A DNA stretch of 15,685 bases, taken from assembly GCA_002408125.1 (NCBI GenBank), contig DHQO01000006.1:1-15685 (forward strand). Reading direction: 5' to 3'. The first letter of the stretch is position 1, and every line of letters begins with the position of its first letter. This stretch comes from Hyphomonadaceae bacterium UBA5336 (lineage in GTDB: Bacteria > Pseudomonadota > Alphaproteobacteria > Caulobacterales > Hyphomonadaceae). The translations under genes and the position numbers were made by a program. Of this stretch, positions 1-7,229 are shown one piece after another. Below the pieces are notes generated by a model, which had not been told where the DNA came from, searched no databases, and was given only the letters and a program-made list of their open reading frames with translations.

Positions 1-1915
1 CCTTGATCGTGCCGGTGATGACATCCACGGAGGGGCGCTGGGTCGCGGTGATCAGGTGGATGCCGGCGGCCCGGGCCATCTGCGCGAGACGCTGCACGCA
101 ACCCTCGATCTCCTTGCCGGCGACCATCATCAGGTCGGCCATCTCGTCGATCACGACGACGATATTGGGGATATGATCGGTCGGCAGGTGTTCGGTCTCG
201 TGCACCGGCTTGCCATTGTCATCAAAGCCGGTCTGCACCGCGCGGGTCATCTCCTTGCCCGCGGCGCGGTATTTCTCGGCCTTCTCGTTGAAGCCGGCGA
301 GGTTGCGCACGCCCGCCTTGGACATCAGCTCATAACGCTGTTCCATCTCGCGAACGGTCCATTTCAGGGCGTTCACGGCCTTGGTCGGATCGGTCACGAC
401 CGGCGAAAGCAGGTGCGGGATGCCCTCATAGATGGAGAGTTCCAGCATTTTCGGGTCGATCATGATGAAGCGGCACTGGGCCGGGGTCAGCTTGTACATC
501 AGCGACAGGATCATCGCGTTCACGCCGACAGACTTACCTGAACCGGTCGTACCGGCGATCAGCAGGTGGGGCATCTTGGCGAGGTCGACCACGGTCGGCG
601 CACCGCCAATATCGGCGCCCAGCGCCATGGGCAGCTTGGCCTTGTTCTGCTGGTAGGCCGGGCTTTCCAGCAGGCTGCGCAGATACACGGTCTCGCGGCC
701 TTCATTCGGCAGTTCGATGCCGATGGCGTTCTTGCCCGGCACCACGGCGACACGCGCAGACGCGGCCGACATGGAGCGGGCAATGTCATCGGCCAGCGAG
801 ATCACACGTGCGGATTTCACACCCGGCGCCGGCTCCATCTCGAACAGGGTGACCACGGGGCCGGGGCGCACTTCCTTGATGCGGCCGCGCACGCCGAACT
901 CCTTGAGCACCTCACCCAACTGGCCGGCGCGCGCGATCAGGGCTTCCTCGTCAATGTCACGGCTATCGGCCGGCGGCTCGACGAGCAGCTCGATCGGCGG
1001 CAGCTTGGCGCTGGCACGCTGGGCACGGCGGCGGGCACGCACTTTCGGTGCATTCGGCTGCAGCGGAGCCGGTGCCGGGGTTTTCAGGGCGGGCAGGTCG
1101 TCAAAATCTGCGTCCTCATCGGCGTCCAGCACCATGTCGTCGGCGCCTTCATTCATATCCGGTTCGGGCAGGACAAGGCGGCCACGCCGCTCCATCGCCT
1201 CGGCGCGCATATAATCATCGTCGGTCAAGCCACGCTCGGCCCGGCGCGCCTTCCAGCGCTGAATCAGACCGGAGAGACCCGTGGCCGCACGGCGACCGGC
1301 GAGACCGGCCTGGCGGGCCGCACCGCGCCCTGAGCTGCTGGCGGCATATTTCAGGGCACGCGCATCGCGGCGGCCAAAACCGAGCGCCAGCACGGCACAG
1401 AAAAGCGCGAGCAGGCCGAGGAAAATCCCGCAAAGCAGTTCCGGCGCCGGAAGGAGCAACGCCTTGAATGGCATCACGGCGAGCGAGAAGAGGCCATCGC
1501 CAACCATGCCGCCGAGGCCGGCCGCAAGCGGCCAGCTCGCGGGGACAGGCCAGGCCGCAAAGCACGCCGCAGACAGGGGCAGGACCGCCGTGCCGAGCGC
1601 CCAGCGCCGGCGCTGCGGCCGGCCGATCAGGACGGCGCGCATGGCCCCGCCGATCATCAGGGAGATGCCGGCAATCCAGCTCGACCAACCGAACATCTGT
1701 CGCGCGAGATCTGCAAAGACTGCTCCGCCCCCCGCGAACAGGTTTGTCGGCTCGGTGCCGGTGGCCGAGTTCCAGCTGGGGTCCGTGGGCGCGTAGGATG
1801 CGACGCTGCCGCAGATGAAAACGCCGAGGCCGAACAGGGCCGTACCGGTCAGAATACGCCAGACGGGATCGCTGGCCGTGCGGGCGGGCGCCATGGGCGC
1901 GGTCAGTTCTGTCAT
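1..1915 (-). CDS. ftsK: DNA translocase FtsK (C-terminal part beyond the left edge)
   Basis: FtsK is the septum-anchored, ATP-driven DNA pump that clears the chromosome terminus and helps dimer resolution at division. About 638 residues lie in the window. The first ~185 residues contain roughly four hydrophobic segments (near 20-42, 75-98, 105-130 and 155-185). A Pro/Ala/Arg-rich linker follows, then the FtsK alpha domain (FGVRGRIKEVRPGPVVTLFE, near 338). The motor has a perfect Walker A, GTTGSGKS, at 455-462 and a Walker B, IVVVIDEMAD, ending near 594, followed by MARAAGIHLITATQRPSVDV. The rest of the motor and the gamma winged-helix domain are off the edge. The ATG at 1915 is the only start that keeps the first membrane span, but it lacks a good ribosome site (AGAG only), so the start is less certain than the identity. 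No frameshift is visible. Confidence 0.97.
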   Translation of the reverse strand, partial: MTELTAPMAPARTASDPVWRILTGTALFGLGVFICGSVASYAPTDPSWNSATGTEPTNLFAGGGAVFADLARQMFGWSSWIAGISLMIGGAMRAVLIGRPQRRRWALGTAVLPLSAACFAAWPVPASWPLAAGLGGMVGDGLFSLAVMPFKALLLPAPELLCGIFLGLLALFCAVLALGFGRRDARALKYAASSSGRGAARQAGLAGRRAATGLSGLIQRWKARRAERGLTDDDYMRAEAMERRGRLVLPEPDMNEGADDMVLDADEDADFDDLPALKTPAPAPLQPNAPKVRARRRAQRASAKLPPIELLVEPPADSRDIDEEALIARAGQLGEVLKEFGVRGRIKEVRPGPVVTLFEMEPAPGVKSARVISLADDIARSMSAASARVAVVPGKNAIGIELPNEGRETVYLRSLLESPAYQQNKAKLPMALGADIGGAPTVVDLAKMPHLLIAGTTGSGKSVGVNAMILSLMYKLTPAQCRFIMIDPKMLELSIYEGIPHLLSPVVTDPTKAVNALKWTVREMEQRYELMSKAGVRNLAGFNEKAEKYRAAGKEMTRAVQTGFDDNGKPVHETEHLPTDHIPNIVVVIDEMADLMMVAGKEIEGCVQRLAQMARAAGIHLITATQRPSVDVITGTIK

Positions 1916-2029
1916 CTTATGCTCTGAAGTCTTGTTGCCATCACCATGCCCCAGAGCTAGCGCGGCCAGCTTAACAGGGGGCAAATGTGCAGAATTTCAT
2001 CGAATTCAGACGCAAATTTCTTTGAAGAA

Positions 2030-2069
2030 CCGAAATGAAAAGCCCCCGGGGAGGAGATCCCGGGGGCTT
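2030..2069 (-). terminator. Intrinsic terminator downstream of the ammonium transporter gene
   Basis: A perfect 11-bp stem, AAGCCCCCGGG (2040-2050) with CCCGGGGGCTT (2059-2069), encloses an 8-nt loop. Read on the minus strand it runs straight into TTTTCATTT. There is no comparable T-run on the plus side, so it serves the minus-strand transporter gene, whose stop is 50 bp upstream. It also insulates ftsK, which must then have its own promoter in the ~120 bp between 1916 and 2036. No promoter there is convincing. Confidence 0.9.
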
Positions 2070-2119
2070 GTTGAGACCTCCGGAGCGCATTCTGGCGCCC
2101 CGGGCGGTTCATGTACTGC

Positions 2120-3505
2120 CTAGCTGACGAAGTCCGGATAGGCTTCCACACCAGTGTCAGCACGGTCGAGGCCGAGCTGCTCGTCTTCCTCGCTCACACG
2201 CACGCCGATGGTCACCTTGAAGAGGAACCAGATGGCGGCAGATGCGATGCTGACAAAGACACCCGTAAGGACAACACCGACAAGCTGGCCGACAAAGTTC
2301 GGGTCGCCCGCGAACTCATGATCTGCCGGGAAAGGCATGATGGCGCTGTGATAGCTGGCCGGAACAATCATGGTGCCCCAGATGCCGCACACAAGGTGAG
2401 CTGGGATGGCGCCGACGACATCGTCGATCTTGAGCTTGTCGAGCAGCGGCACGGTCAGGACAACCAGCACGCCACCGATGGCGCCAATAAGCACGGCCCC
2501 GCCGATGGCTGGAGCCAGCGGCTCGGCCGTGATCGACACCAGACCACCGATCGCGCCGTTGAACGCCATGGTCGGGTCCACTTTCCCTTTGTAGAGGATT
2601 GCGGTGAGGATCATCGCCGACAGCACGCCACCAACAGCGGCCATGTTGGTGTTCACGAAGATCTTCGCGACAGCATTGATGTCGTCAAAGGTACCGGCAG
2701 CAAGCTGCGAGGCGCCGTTGAAGCCGAACCAGCCGAACCACAGGATGAATGTACCGAGCGCGGCCATTGGGATGTTGGAGCCCGGCATCGGGTTCACGGT
2801 ATCGCCGAAATACTTGCCGATCCGCGGGCCGATGATGATCGCGCCCATGAGAGCCGCCCAGCCGCCGGTGGAGTGCACCAGGGTGGAACCGGCGAAGTCA
2901 GAGAAGTCCCAAGCGCTGTCGAGATAGCCACCGCCCCATTCCCAGGACACGACAACCGGATAGATAATAGCAGTCAGGAACACGGTGAAGCCCAGGAAAG
3001 CCCAGAGGCTAACCCGCTCGGCAACCGTACCGGAAACAATAGATGCGGCCGTGGCAACGAACACCATCTGGAAGAACCAGTCAGAGTGCGCGGCATAGCC
3101 GGTATCCAGGGAATCTTCGCCAACCCACGGCACACCGCCGGGGATCGGGATCAGGCCCTCAGCAAGACCCGAGGCCGGATAGGCGATATTGTAGCCGATG
3201 ATCCAGAACATCAGGCCAGCCACGGAGAACAGTGCCACGTTCTTGAGGGCCTGCATGGAGGCGTTTTTCGAACGCACCAGGCCAACCTCAAGGCAGAGGA
3301 AGCCCGCTGCCATGAACATAACGATCAGGCCGCCGATCAGGAACAGATAGCTGTTGTCGACATAGGCACTGGCCGACCCTTCCAGAGCCTCAATCCGGGC
3401 CAAGAGCTCCGGATCTACTTCCTGGGCCCACGCTGCCCCCGTTGCAGCGAGACTTGCCGCGGCAAGTCCGGCCCAGCGGCCAAATTTACTTAAGGTGTGA
3501 GTCAT
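2120..3505 (-). CDS. amt: Ammonium transporter (Amt/AmtB family)
   Basis: Inner-membrane ammonium channel/transporter of 461 residues. The N-terminus is a signal peptide with a likely cut after AWA at residue 27, as in other proteobacterial AmtB proteins, followed by eleven membrane spans. Family hallmarks are GFLCLEVGLVRSKN (68-81), the pore region FFQMVFVATAASIVSGTVAE (144-163), and the two pore histidines H211 (GSTLVHSTGG) and H370 (IPAHLVCGIWG). The cytoplasmic tail GVRVSEEDEQLGLDRADTG is where PII proteins usually dock. The ATG at 3505 was chosen over an upstream in-frame one at 3547 because GGGAGAAG lies 8 nt before it and the signal peptide then begins at residue 1. No glnK/PII gene lies next to it, unlike the common glnK-amtB pair. 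A strong terminator follows. Confidence 0.96.
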   Translation of the reverse strand: MTHTLSKFGRWAGLAAASLAATGAAWAQEVDPELLARIEALEGSASAYVDNSYLFLIGGLIVMFMAAGFLCLEVGLVRSKNASMQALKNVALFSVAGLMFWIIGYNIAYPASGLAEGLIPIPGGVPWVGEDSLDTGYAAHSDWFFQMVFVATAASIVSGTVAERVSLWAFLGFTVFLTAIIYPVVVSWEWGGGYLDSAWDFSDFAGSTLVHSTGGWAALMGAIIIGPRIGKYFGDTVNPMPGSNIPMAALGTFILWFGWFGFNGASQLAAGTFDDINAVAKIFVNTNMAAVGGVLSAMILTAILYKGKVDPTMAFNGAIGGLVSITAEPLAPAIGGAVLIGAIGGVLVVLTVPLLDKLKIDDVVGAIPAHLVCGIWGTMIVPASYHSAIMPFPADHEFAGDPNFVGQLVGVVLTGVFVSIASAAIWFLFKVTIGVRVSEEDEQLGLDRADTGVEAYPDFVS

Positions 3506-3646
3506 CGATCCACTTCTCCCATCACATGGCGTAAAGTTCGCAAGCACTCCGCATGCGACCCCTCACCGCTTTCTTGCAGTTGGGTTAAGTGGCGGGCAGA
3601 TGGGACGCCGCAAGGATGGGCAGAAGCCGTCGAACTGGTTAATTCC

Positions 3647-3672
3647 TGTGCAGCGTGCGGCACGTTCGCACA
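3647..3672. promoter_or_regulatory. Nested inverted repeat between the divergent amt and UbiH-family genes
   Basis: The 243-bp spacer 3506-3748 must carry both divergent promoters. It contains a perfect 11-bp palindrome, CGTGCGGCACG (3654-3664), flanked by a second inverted pair, TGTGC (3647-3651) and GCACA (3668-3672). Operators often look like this, and nitrogen control of amt would be a sensible role. I could not align it with an NtrC consensus and I find no convincing sigma-54 GG-N10-GC promoter on the amt side. A further 7-bp hairpin (GTGGTAG/CTGCCAC, 3684-3700) lies in the probable leader of the plus-strand gene. Function is inferred only. Confidence 0.3.
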
Positions 3673-3748
3673 ATCACGCGTCAGTGGTAGACCCTGCCAC
3701 CTGCCAACCTTACCTCTCCAGCCAAGAGCGAGAGTCGCGGAGGCGCCC

Positions 3749-4966
3749 ATGTTCGATCTGGCCATTGTCGGAGCAGGCCCCACCGGGGGCACCCTCGCTC
3801 TGGCGACCGCACGCCTCGGCCTGAGCGTCGCCCTGATCGATGCGCGCAACCTGAAAAAGCCCCAACCCAGGGACACCCGCAATTTCGCAATTGTCCGAGG
3901 AAGCTGGAATCTCCTGTCTTTTTCGGGTCTTACAAACGCCCTCTCAGACCATGCCGAACCTCTGAATGGCCTCGAAGCCGTCGACGATGCGCGCCACTGG
4001 CTCGGCGCACCGAGCGCGCTGTTCACCGGAAACGACCTGCCGGATACGGCCGGCGAACCACTGCTCGGCTACATGCTGGAGGCCCAGCATCTGCAGGCGG
4101 CAATCGATGCAGCCGTGACAGGAAACGAGGGGATCGAGCGCTTCGCGCCGGCCTTGTTCACCGGCATGGAGGTCGAATCCGGACACGTCACCGTTCATCT
4201 GGAGAAGGGCAAAAGTCTTAAGGCCCGCCTCCTGGTCGGATCGGACGGCCTGAACTCGCCGGTGCGCCAGGCCGCAGGGATCAGGACCGAGGGCCGCAAC
4301 TATGGAAAGTCGGTCTTCGCCGCCGATGTGACCCTCTCTCGCCCACATGAAGGCATTGCCCGCCAGCTCTTCACCCCGGAAGGCCCGTTTGCCACCCTGC
4401 CGCTCGCAGGCAACCGCGCAAATCTCGCCTGGTACATGAAATCCGGCGCGGCCGAGGCGCTCGCCGAACGGCCGGTGGAAGAAATCAATGCCGAGCTGAA
4501 TGCCCGCTTTGCCGAGTTTGCGGGCGAAATGGCCATCGACGGCCCGGTCAAGGCCTATCCGCTGATCCTGCAGGTCGCCACCAGCATGATCGGCGAGCGC
4601 GTGGCGCTGATCGGCGATGCTGCGCGGCGGATGAACCCGCTCGCGGGGCAGGGGCTCAATAGCGGTTTCAAGGATGTCGCCGCCTTGGCCGAGGTGTGCG
4701 CCGACCAGGTGCGTGCCGGGCTCGATCCCGGTGATGCGCTGGCGCTGGAGCGATATCAATCCTGGCGCCGGCCCGATGGCCTCGCCACAGCGCTGGGCAT
4801 GGACCTGATCGACCGGGTCTTTTCCAATGACAATGCGCTGCTCAAGCCCTTGCGGGGGCTCGCCCTGGCAGTCGCCGACCGTGCCCCACCCCTGCGCACC
4901 GCCCTCGCGCGTCAGGCCAGCGCGGCCCAGGGCTACCTGCCGCGCCTGATGCAGGAACCCGCCTAG
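3749..4966 (+). CDS. UbiH/UbiF/Coq6-family FAD-dependent hydroxylase
   Basis: A 405-residue flavoprotein monooxygenase of the family that hydroxylates the ubiquinone ring. Residues 4-13 form the Rossmann FAD motif (LAIVGAGPTG), GSDGLNSPVR at 164-173 is the DG motif, and GDAARRMNPLAGQGLN at 289-304 is the second FAD-ribityl motif. Length matches the family (about 400). The reading frame is open back to 3497, but ATG 3749 is taken because GGAGG lies 5 nt upstream and the FAD motif then begins at the N-terminus. Relatives usually have His where R293 stands (GDAAH), so the exact position hydroxylated cannot be assigned. UbiH, UbiF or a UbiL-like enzyme are all possible, hence no symbol. Its stop overlaps that of the convergent neighbour. 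Confidence 0.88.
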   Translation: MFDLAIVGAGPTGGTLALATARLGLSVALIDARNLKKPQPRDTRNFAIVRGSWNLLSFSGLTNALSDHAEPLNGLEAVDDARHWLGAPSALFTGNDLPDTAGEPLLGYMLEAQHLQAAIDAAVTGNEGIERFAPALFTGMEVESGHVTVHLEKGKSLKARLLVGSDGLNSPVRQAAGIRTEGRNYGKSVFAADVTLSRPHEGIARQLFTPEGPFATLPLAGNRANLAWYMKSGAAEALAERPVEEINAELNARFAEFAGEMAIDGPVKAYPLILQVATSMIGERVALIGDAARRMNPLAGQGLNSGFKDVAALAEVCADQVRAGLDPGDALALERYQSWRRPDGLATALGMDLIDRVFSNDNALLKPLRGLALAVADRAPPLRTALARQASAAQGYLPRLMQEPA

Positions 4967-5280
4967 GCTGCCGGCACTGCCAGTTCGTGCAGCAGGGCCC
5001 AGGTATAAAGCCCGCTATTATGGCCATCGCTGAAATGGATGCGCACCGCATAGCGCCCGACCGGTTCGGCGCGCTCTACCGAGATATCCTCCGGCACGGA
5101 CGGCTGCTGCGGCGGCGGACCGCTGCCATGGCCGCGCACTTCGGCTGAAGGGCTTGCCTCGCGCAGGCGGCGATAGGCGATCTCACCTTCAGTGTCGTCA
5201 TCGAAGGCCACATGCAGGCAGGCGGCGGATTTGCGAAAGGTCAGCTTGCGCGGCCAGGGGGCGGTCGGGCTCGGGGTCAT
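4963..5280 (-). CDS. DUF971 protein (gamma-butyrobetaine hydroxylase-like N-terminal domain)
   Basis: A 105-residue protein that is essentially one DUF971 domain. The hallmarks SPSAEVRGHG (43-52) and FSDGHNSGLYTW (83-94) are both present. The same fold occurs at the N-terminus of gamma-butyrobetaine hydroxylase and at the C-terminus of some ApbC/Mrp-type iron-sulfur carriers. The free-standing version has no settled function and is often suspected to act in metal or Fe-S handling. The ATG overlaps the upstream Trm112-family stop as ATGA (5277-5280), which suggests translational coupling. At the other end its TAG (4963-4965) and the TAG of the plus-strand hydroxylase (4964-4966) share one CTAG, so no terminator fits between them. 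A Pro/Gln-rich insert (55-62) is unremarkable. Confidence 0.9.
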   Translation of the reverse strand: MTPSPTAPWPRKLTFRKSAACLHVAFDDDTEGEIAYRRLREASPSAEVRGHGSGPPPQQPSVPEDISVERAEPVGRYAVRIHFSDGHNSGLYTWALLHELAVPAA

Positions 5281-5504
5281 TTGGCGTCCGGATCGAATTT
5301 GCGGGCATCGCGCTCGGTCATCAGAACCAGCCCCTCGCGGATCGGATAGGCAAGGCCGGCCTTTTTCGAGATGAGTTCGCCATGTTCGCGATCATATTGC
5401 AGCGGTTGGCGGGTGAGCGGGCAGATCAGCAACTCCAGCAGGCGCGGATCCACGCCGGACGCGCGCTCGGGTGTCTCGTTTGCGTCTTCAGCTTTCTCGC
5501 TCAC
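5277..5504 (-). CDS. Trm112-family (UPF0434/YcaR-like) small protein
   Basis: A 75-residue protein with the family signature VDPRLLELLICPLTRQPLQY (18-37) followed by ELISKKAGLAYPIREGLVLM (43-62). In eukaryotes and archaea Trm112 activates several methyltransferases; bacterial members are small and their partners are mostly unknown. Only one cysteine (C28) is present, so the zinc site of longer homologues is absent. The frame is open to 5636, but the right start is the GTG at 5504: GGAGG sits 6 nt upstream, the family domain follows a short acidic tail, and the GTG overlaps the upstream stop as GTGA (5501-5504). Its own stop overlaps the next gene as ATGA. It is the middle member of a coupled three-gene chain. 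Confidence 0.9.
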   Translation of the reverse strand: MSEKAEDANETPERASGVDPRLLELLICPLTRQPLQYDREHGELISKKAGLAYPIREGLVLMTERDARKFDPDAK

Positions 5505-6151
5505 TGCATGCCTCCATCGCTTGAGCCGGGCACATCCATTTCCAGCAGGGCCATCAGCACTTCGGCCCGATCCTGCAGGGCCGGCGCCTCCAGGAGGGCC
5601 TGCTTTTCCTGTGTCCCGAACGGGCATCCCGCGCACAAGGCATTGACCAGTGTTTCCAGCGGCGCATCGGCCACCGCAGACCAGTCGGCGCTGAGATCGT
5701 TGCGCGTGACATAATCCTTCAGGGCGGTCACCAGCGCATCGCGGCTCGGCATGTCACCCAGTGTCGGCGGGGCAAGATCCCCAACGAAAGCGTCCCAGTC
5801 CGGCCGGGCCTGGCGGTAGGGCGTCGGCAGGCCGGATATCTCCCGCACGCCAAACCGGCAGATGCCGGTGAGCGTGATGAGGTATCGCCCGTCATCGGTC
5901 TCGGAATAGGAGGTCACCCGCCCGGCGCAGCCGACATTGGCAAGGTCGGGATGGGTCTTCGGCCCGCCGGCGGTCTGCACCATGCCGAGCATACGCTCGC
6001 CGGCCATGACATCATCCAGCATGTTGAGATAGCGCGGCTCGAAGATATTCAGCGACAGCGTCCAACGCGGAAACAGCATCGCGCCCGGCAGTGGGAAGAC
6101 AGCGATCTGGGCCGGAAGATCGGTGATATGTCGATAGCTGTGCATGCTCAT
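5501..6151 (-). CDS. LON substrate-binding (N-terminal) domain protein
   Basis: A 216-residue soluble protein matching only the N-terminal substrate-recognition domain of Lon protease, with no AAA+ or peptidase part. Signature stretches are IAVFPLPGAMLFPRWTLSLN (16-35), IFEPRY (36-41) and GCAGRVTSYSETDDGRYLIT (74-93). Free-standing versions are widespread; their role (adaptor, inhibitor or unrelated ligand binding) is unsettled. The ATG at 6151 has AGGAAGG 8 nt upstream; a second Met at residue 3 is less well placed. It follows the CnoX-like gene by 79 bp, and its TGA overlaps the GTG of the Trm112-family gene, so it heads the coupled trio. Confidence 0.92.
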   Translation of the reverse strand: MSMHSYRHITDLPAQIAVFPLPGAMLFPRWTLSLNIFEPRYLNMLDDVMAGERMLGMVQTAGGPKTHPDLANVGCAGRVTSYSETDDGRYLITLTGICRFGVREISGLPTPYRQARPDWDAFVGDLAPPTLGDMPSRDALVTALKDYVTRNDLSADWSAVADAPLETLVNALCAGCPFGTQEKQALLEAPALQDRAEVLMALLEMDVPGSSDGGMQ

Positions 6152-6230
6152 GGGTGCTGCCTTCCTGCGCCCCCGGGGTCAATGTGGACTTTTCCGCAAA
6201 GATGTCGAGAGCATTTGCCTGCCTGGCCGG

Positions 6231-7139
6231 TCAGGAGAACAGCAGCGAAGACAGTCGGCGCCGGCCTTCCACGGTGACCGGATCCTTCGGTCCGGCCGCT
6301 TCGAAAATCTCAAGCAGCCTGGCGCGCGCCTTGCCATCCTGCCAGCCGAGATCGGCGGTCAGAATAGCGAATAACTGCTCAACAGCCTGCTTGTTCCGGC
6401 CCGCAGCGGCGAGCTTGCCGGCCAGGTCGAACCGGGCATCATAATCGTCAGGTGCAGCCTCGACCCGCTCGATAGCGGCAGCGAACTCGTCCGGCGCGGG
6501 CGCATTGGCCATCATCTCGACAGCCTTGTTCGCACTGACCCACGCCGGATCGGTGCGCTTGTCTTCCGGTGCCATGTCAAGCATTTCGCGCGCATGCTCC
6601 AGATCGCCGCCGGCGAGATAACAGCGCGCAAGGCCGGCCATGGCTCGGACATTGTCCTGTTCGTGCTGGAGCACGGTGGCGTAGAGTTGGCCGGCCCCGC
6701 CAATATCCTCGGCGGCAAGCATGGCATCGGCCTGCTCGAGGGCCTCGGCGACGGCCTTGCCATTGTCGGTGCCCGCCAGGAGTTTTTCGATAAACTGGTT
6801 GATCTGGCCTTCGGGCAGCGCGCCCATGAAGCCATCCACCGGCTGGCCGCCCCGGAAGGCGAACACGGCCGGGATGGAGCGCACGCCGAGCTGGCCAGCA
6901 ATACCGGGATGTTCGTCGATATTGATCTTGACCAGCTTCACCTTGCCGGCCTTTGCCGTCACGGCGCGCTCGATAATGGGTCCGAGCGTCTTGCACGGCC
7001 CACACCAGGGCGCCCAGAAATCGACGAGGACCGGAACCTCTTTGGAAGGCTCGATCACATCCGCCATGAAGCCCTGGTCACTGCCATCCTTGACGAGTTC
7101 GCCTGCTCCGGCCGGGCCGTTTGCGCCGATCATGTCCAT
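6231..7139 (-). CDS. cnoX: Thioredoxin-TPR chaperedoxin, CnoX/YbbN-like
   Basis: A 302-residue cytoplasmic protein. An N-terminal thioredoxin domain (about 20-130) carries WCGPC at 45-49 within VLVDFWAPWCGPCK, and the expected cis-Pro motif RSIPAVFAF. A helical TPR-like half follows (about 140-300: LYATVLQHEQDNVRAMAGLA, then DYDARFDLAGKLAAAGRNKQ). This is the CnoX/YbbN architecture. The family is known to hold oxidised clients and pass them to GroEL. The intact CxxC pair suggests thiol-disulfide activity, which E. coli CnoX lacks. The ATG at 7139 is preceded by AAGGA at 8 nt; the open frame extends 20 codons upstream without a plausible site. It lies 90 bp after serA on the same strand, so a shared transcript is possible. 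Confidence 0.92.
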   Translation of the reverse strand: MDMIGANGPAGAGELVKDGSDQGFMADVIEPSKEVPVLVDFWAPWCGPCKTLGPIIERAVTAKAGKVKLVKINIDEHPGIAGQLGVRSIPAVFAFRGGQPVDGFMGALPEGQINQFIEKLLAGTDNGKAVAEALEQADAMLAAEDIGGAGQLYATVLQHEQDNVRAMAGLARCYLAGGDLEHAREMLDMAPEDKRTDPAWVSANKAVEMMANAPAPDEFAAAIERVEAAPDDYDARFDLAGKLAAAGRNKQAVEQLFAILTADLGWQDGKARARLLEIFEAAGPKDPVTVEGRRRLSSLLFS

Positions 7140-7178
7140 ACCGAGGGTCCTTGAGTGATTGCTGATCCCACAGATGGG

Positions 7179-7211
7179 CGCCCGGAGCGATCTTCGCAAC
7201 CGCCCCGGGCG
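7179..7211. other. GC-rich two-tier hairpin between serA and cnoX
   Basis: CGCCCGG (7179-7185) pairs with CCGGGCG (7205-7211). Inside the loop GCGA (7187-7190) pairs with TCGC (7194-7197). Neither strand has a T-run after it, so it is not a standard intrinsic terminator. It could slow transcription or stabilise a processed end between the serine operon and cnoX, or be incidental at this base composition. Confidence 0.35.
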
Positions 7212-7229
7212 TGTTGGAGAGCATCTGAC

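Noticed and set aside
56..1333. Two plus-strand open frames (56-541 and 566-1333)
   Set aside because: Both are antisense to ftsK, whose alpha domain, Walker A and Walker B are continuous on the minus strand.
1916..2036. A CtrA box or clear promoter before ftsK
   Set aside because: One TTAA is present but has no partner TTAA at the required 7-bp spacing, and no -35/-10 pair is convincing.
2111..3493. A 460-codon open frame on the plus strand across the ammonium transporter gene
   Set aside because: Antisense shadow of a clear membrane transporter, with a charged, low-complexity product and no ribosome site.
3526..3640. A sigma-54 promoter for amt
   Set aside because: I looked for GG-N10-GC with TGGCAC and TTGC elements on the minus strand and found only poorly spaced fragments.
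3497..3748. An 84-codon N-terminal extension of the UbiH-family protein
   Set aside because: The FAD motif normally starts within the first few residues, and a good ribosome site lies before ATG 3749.
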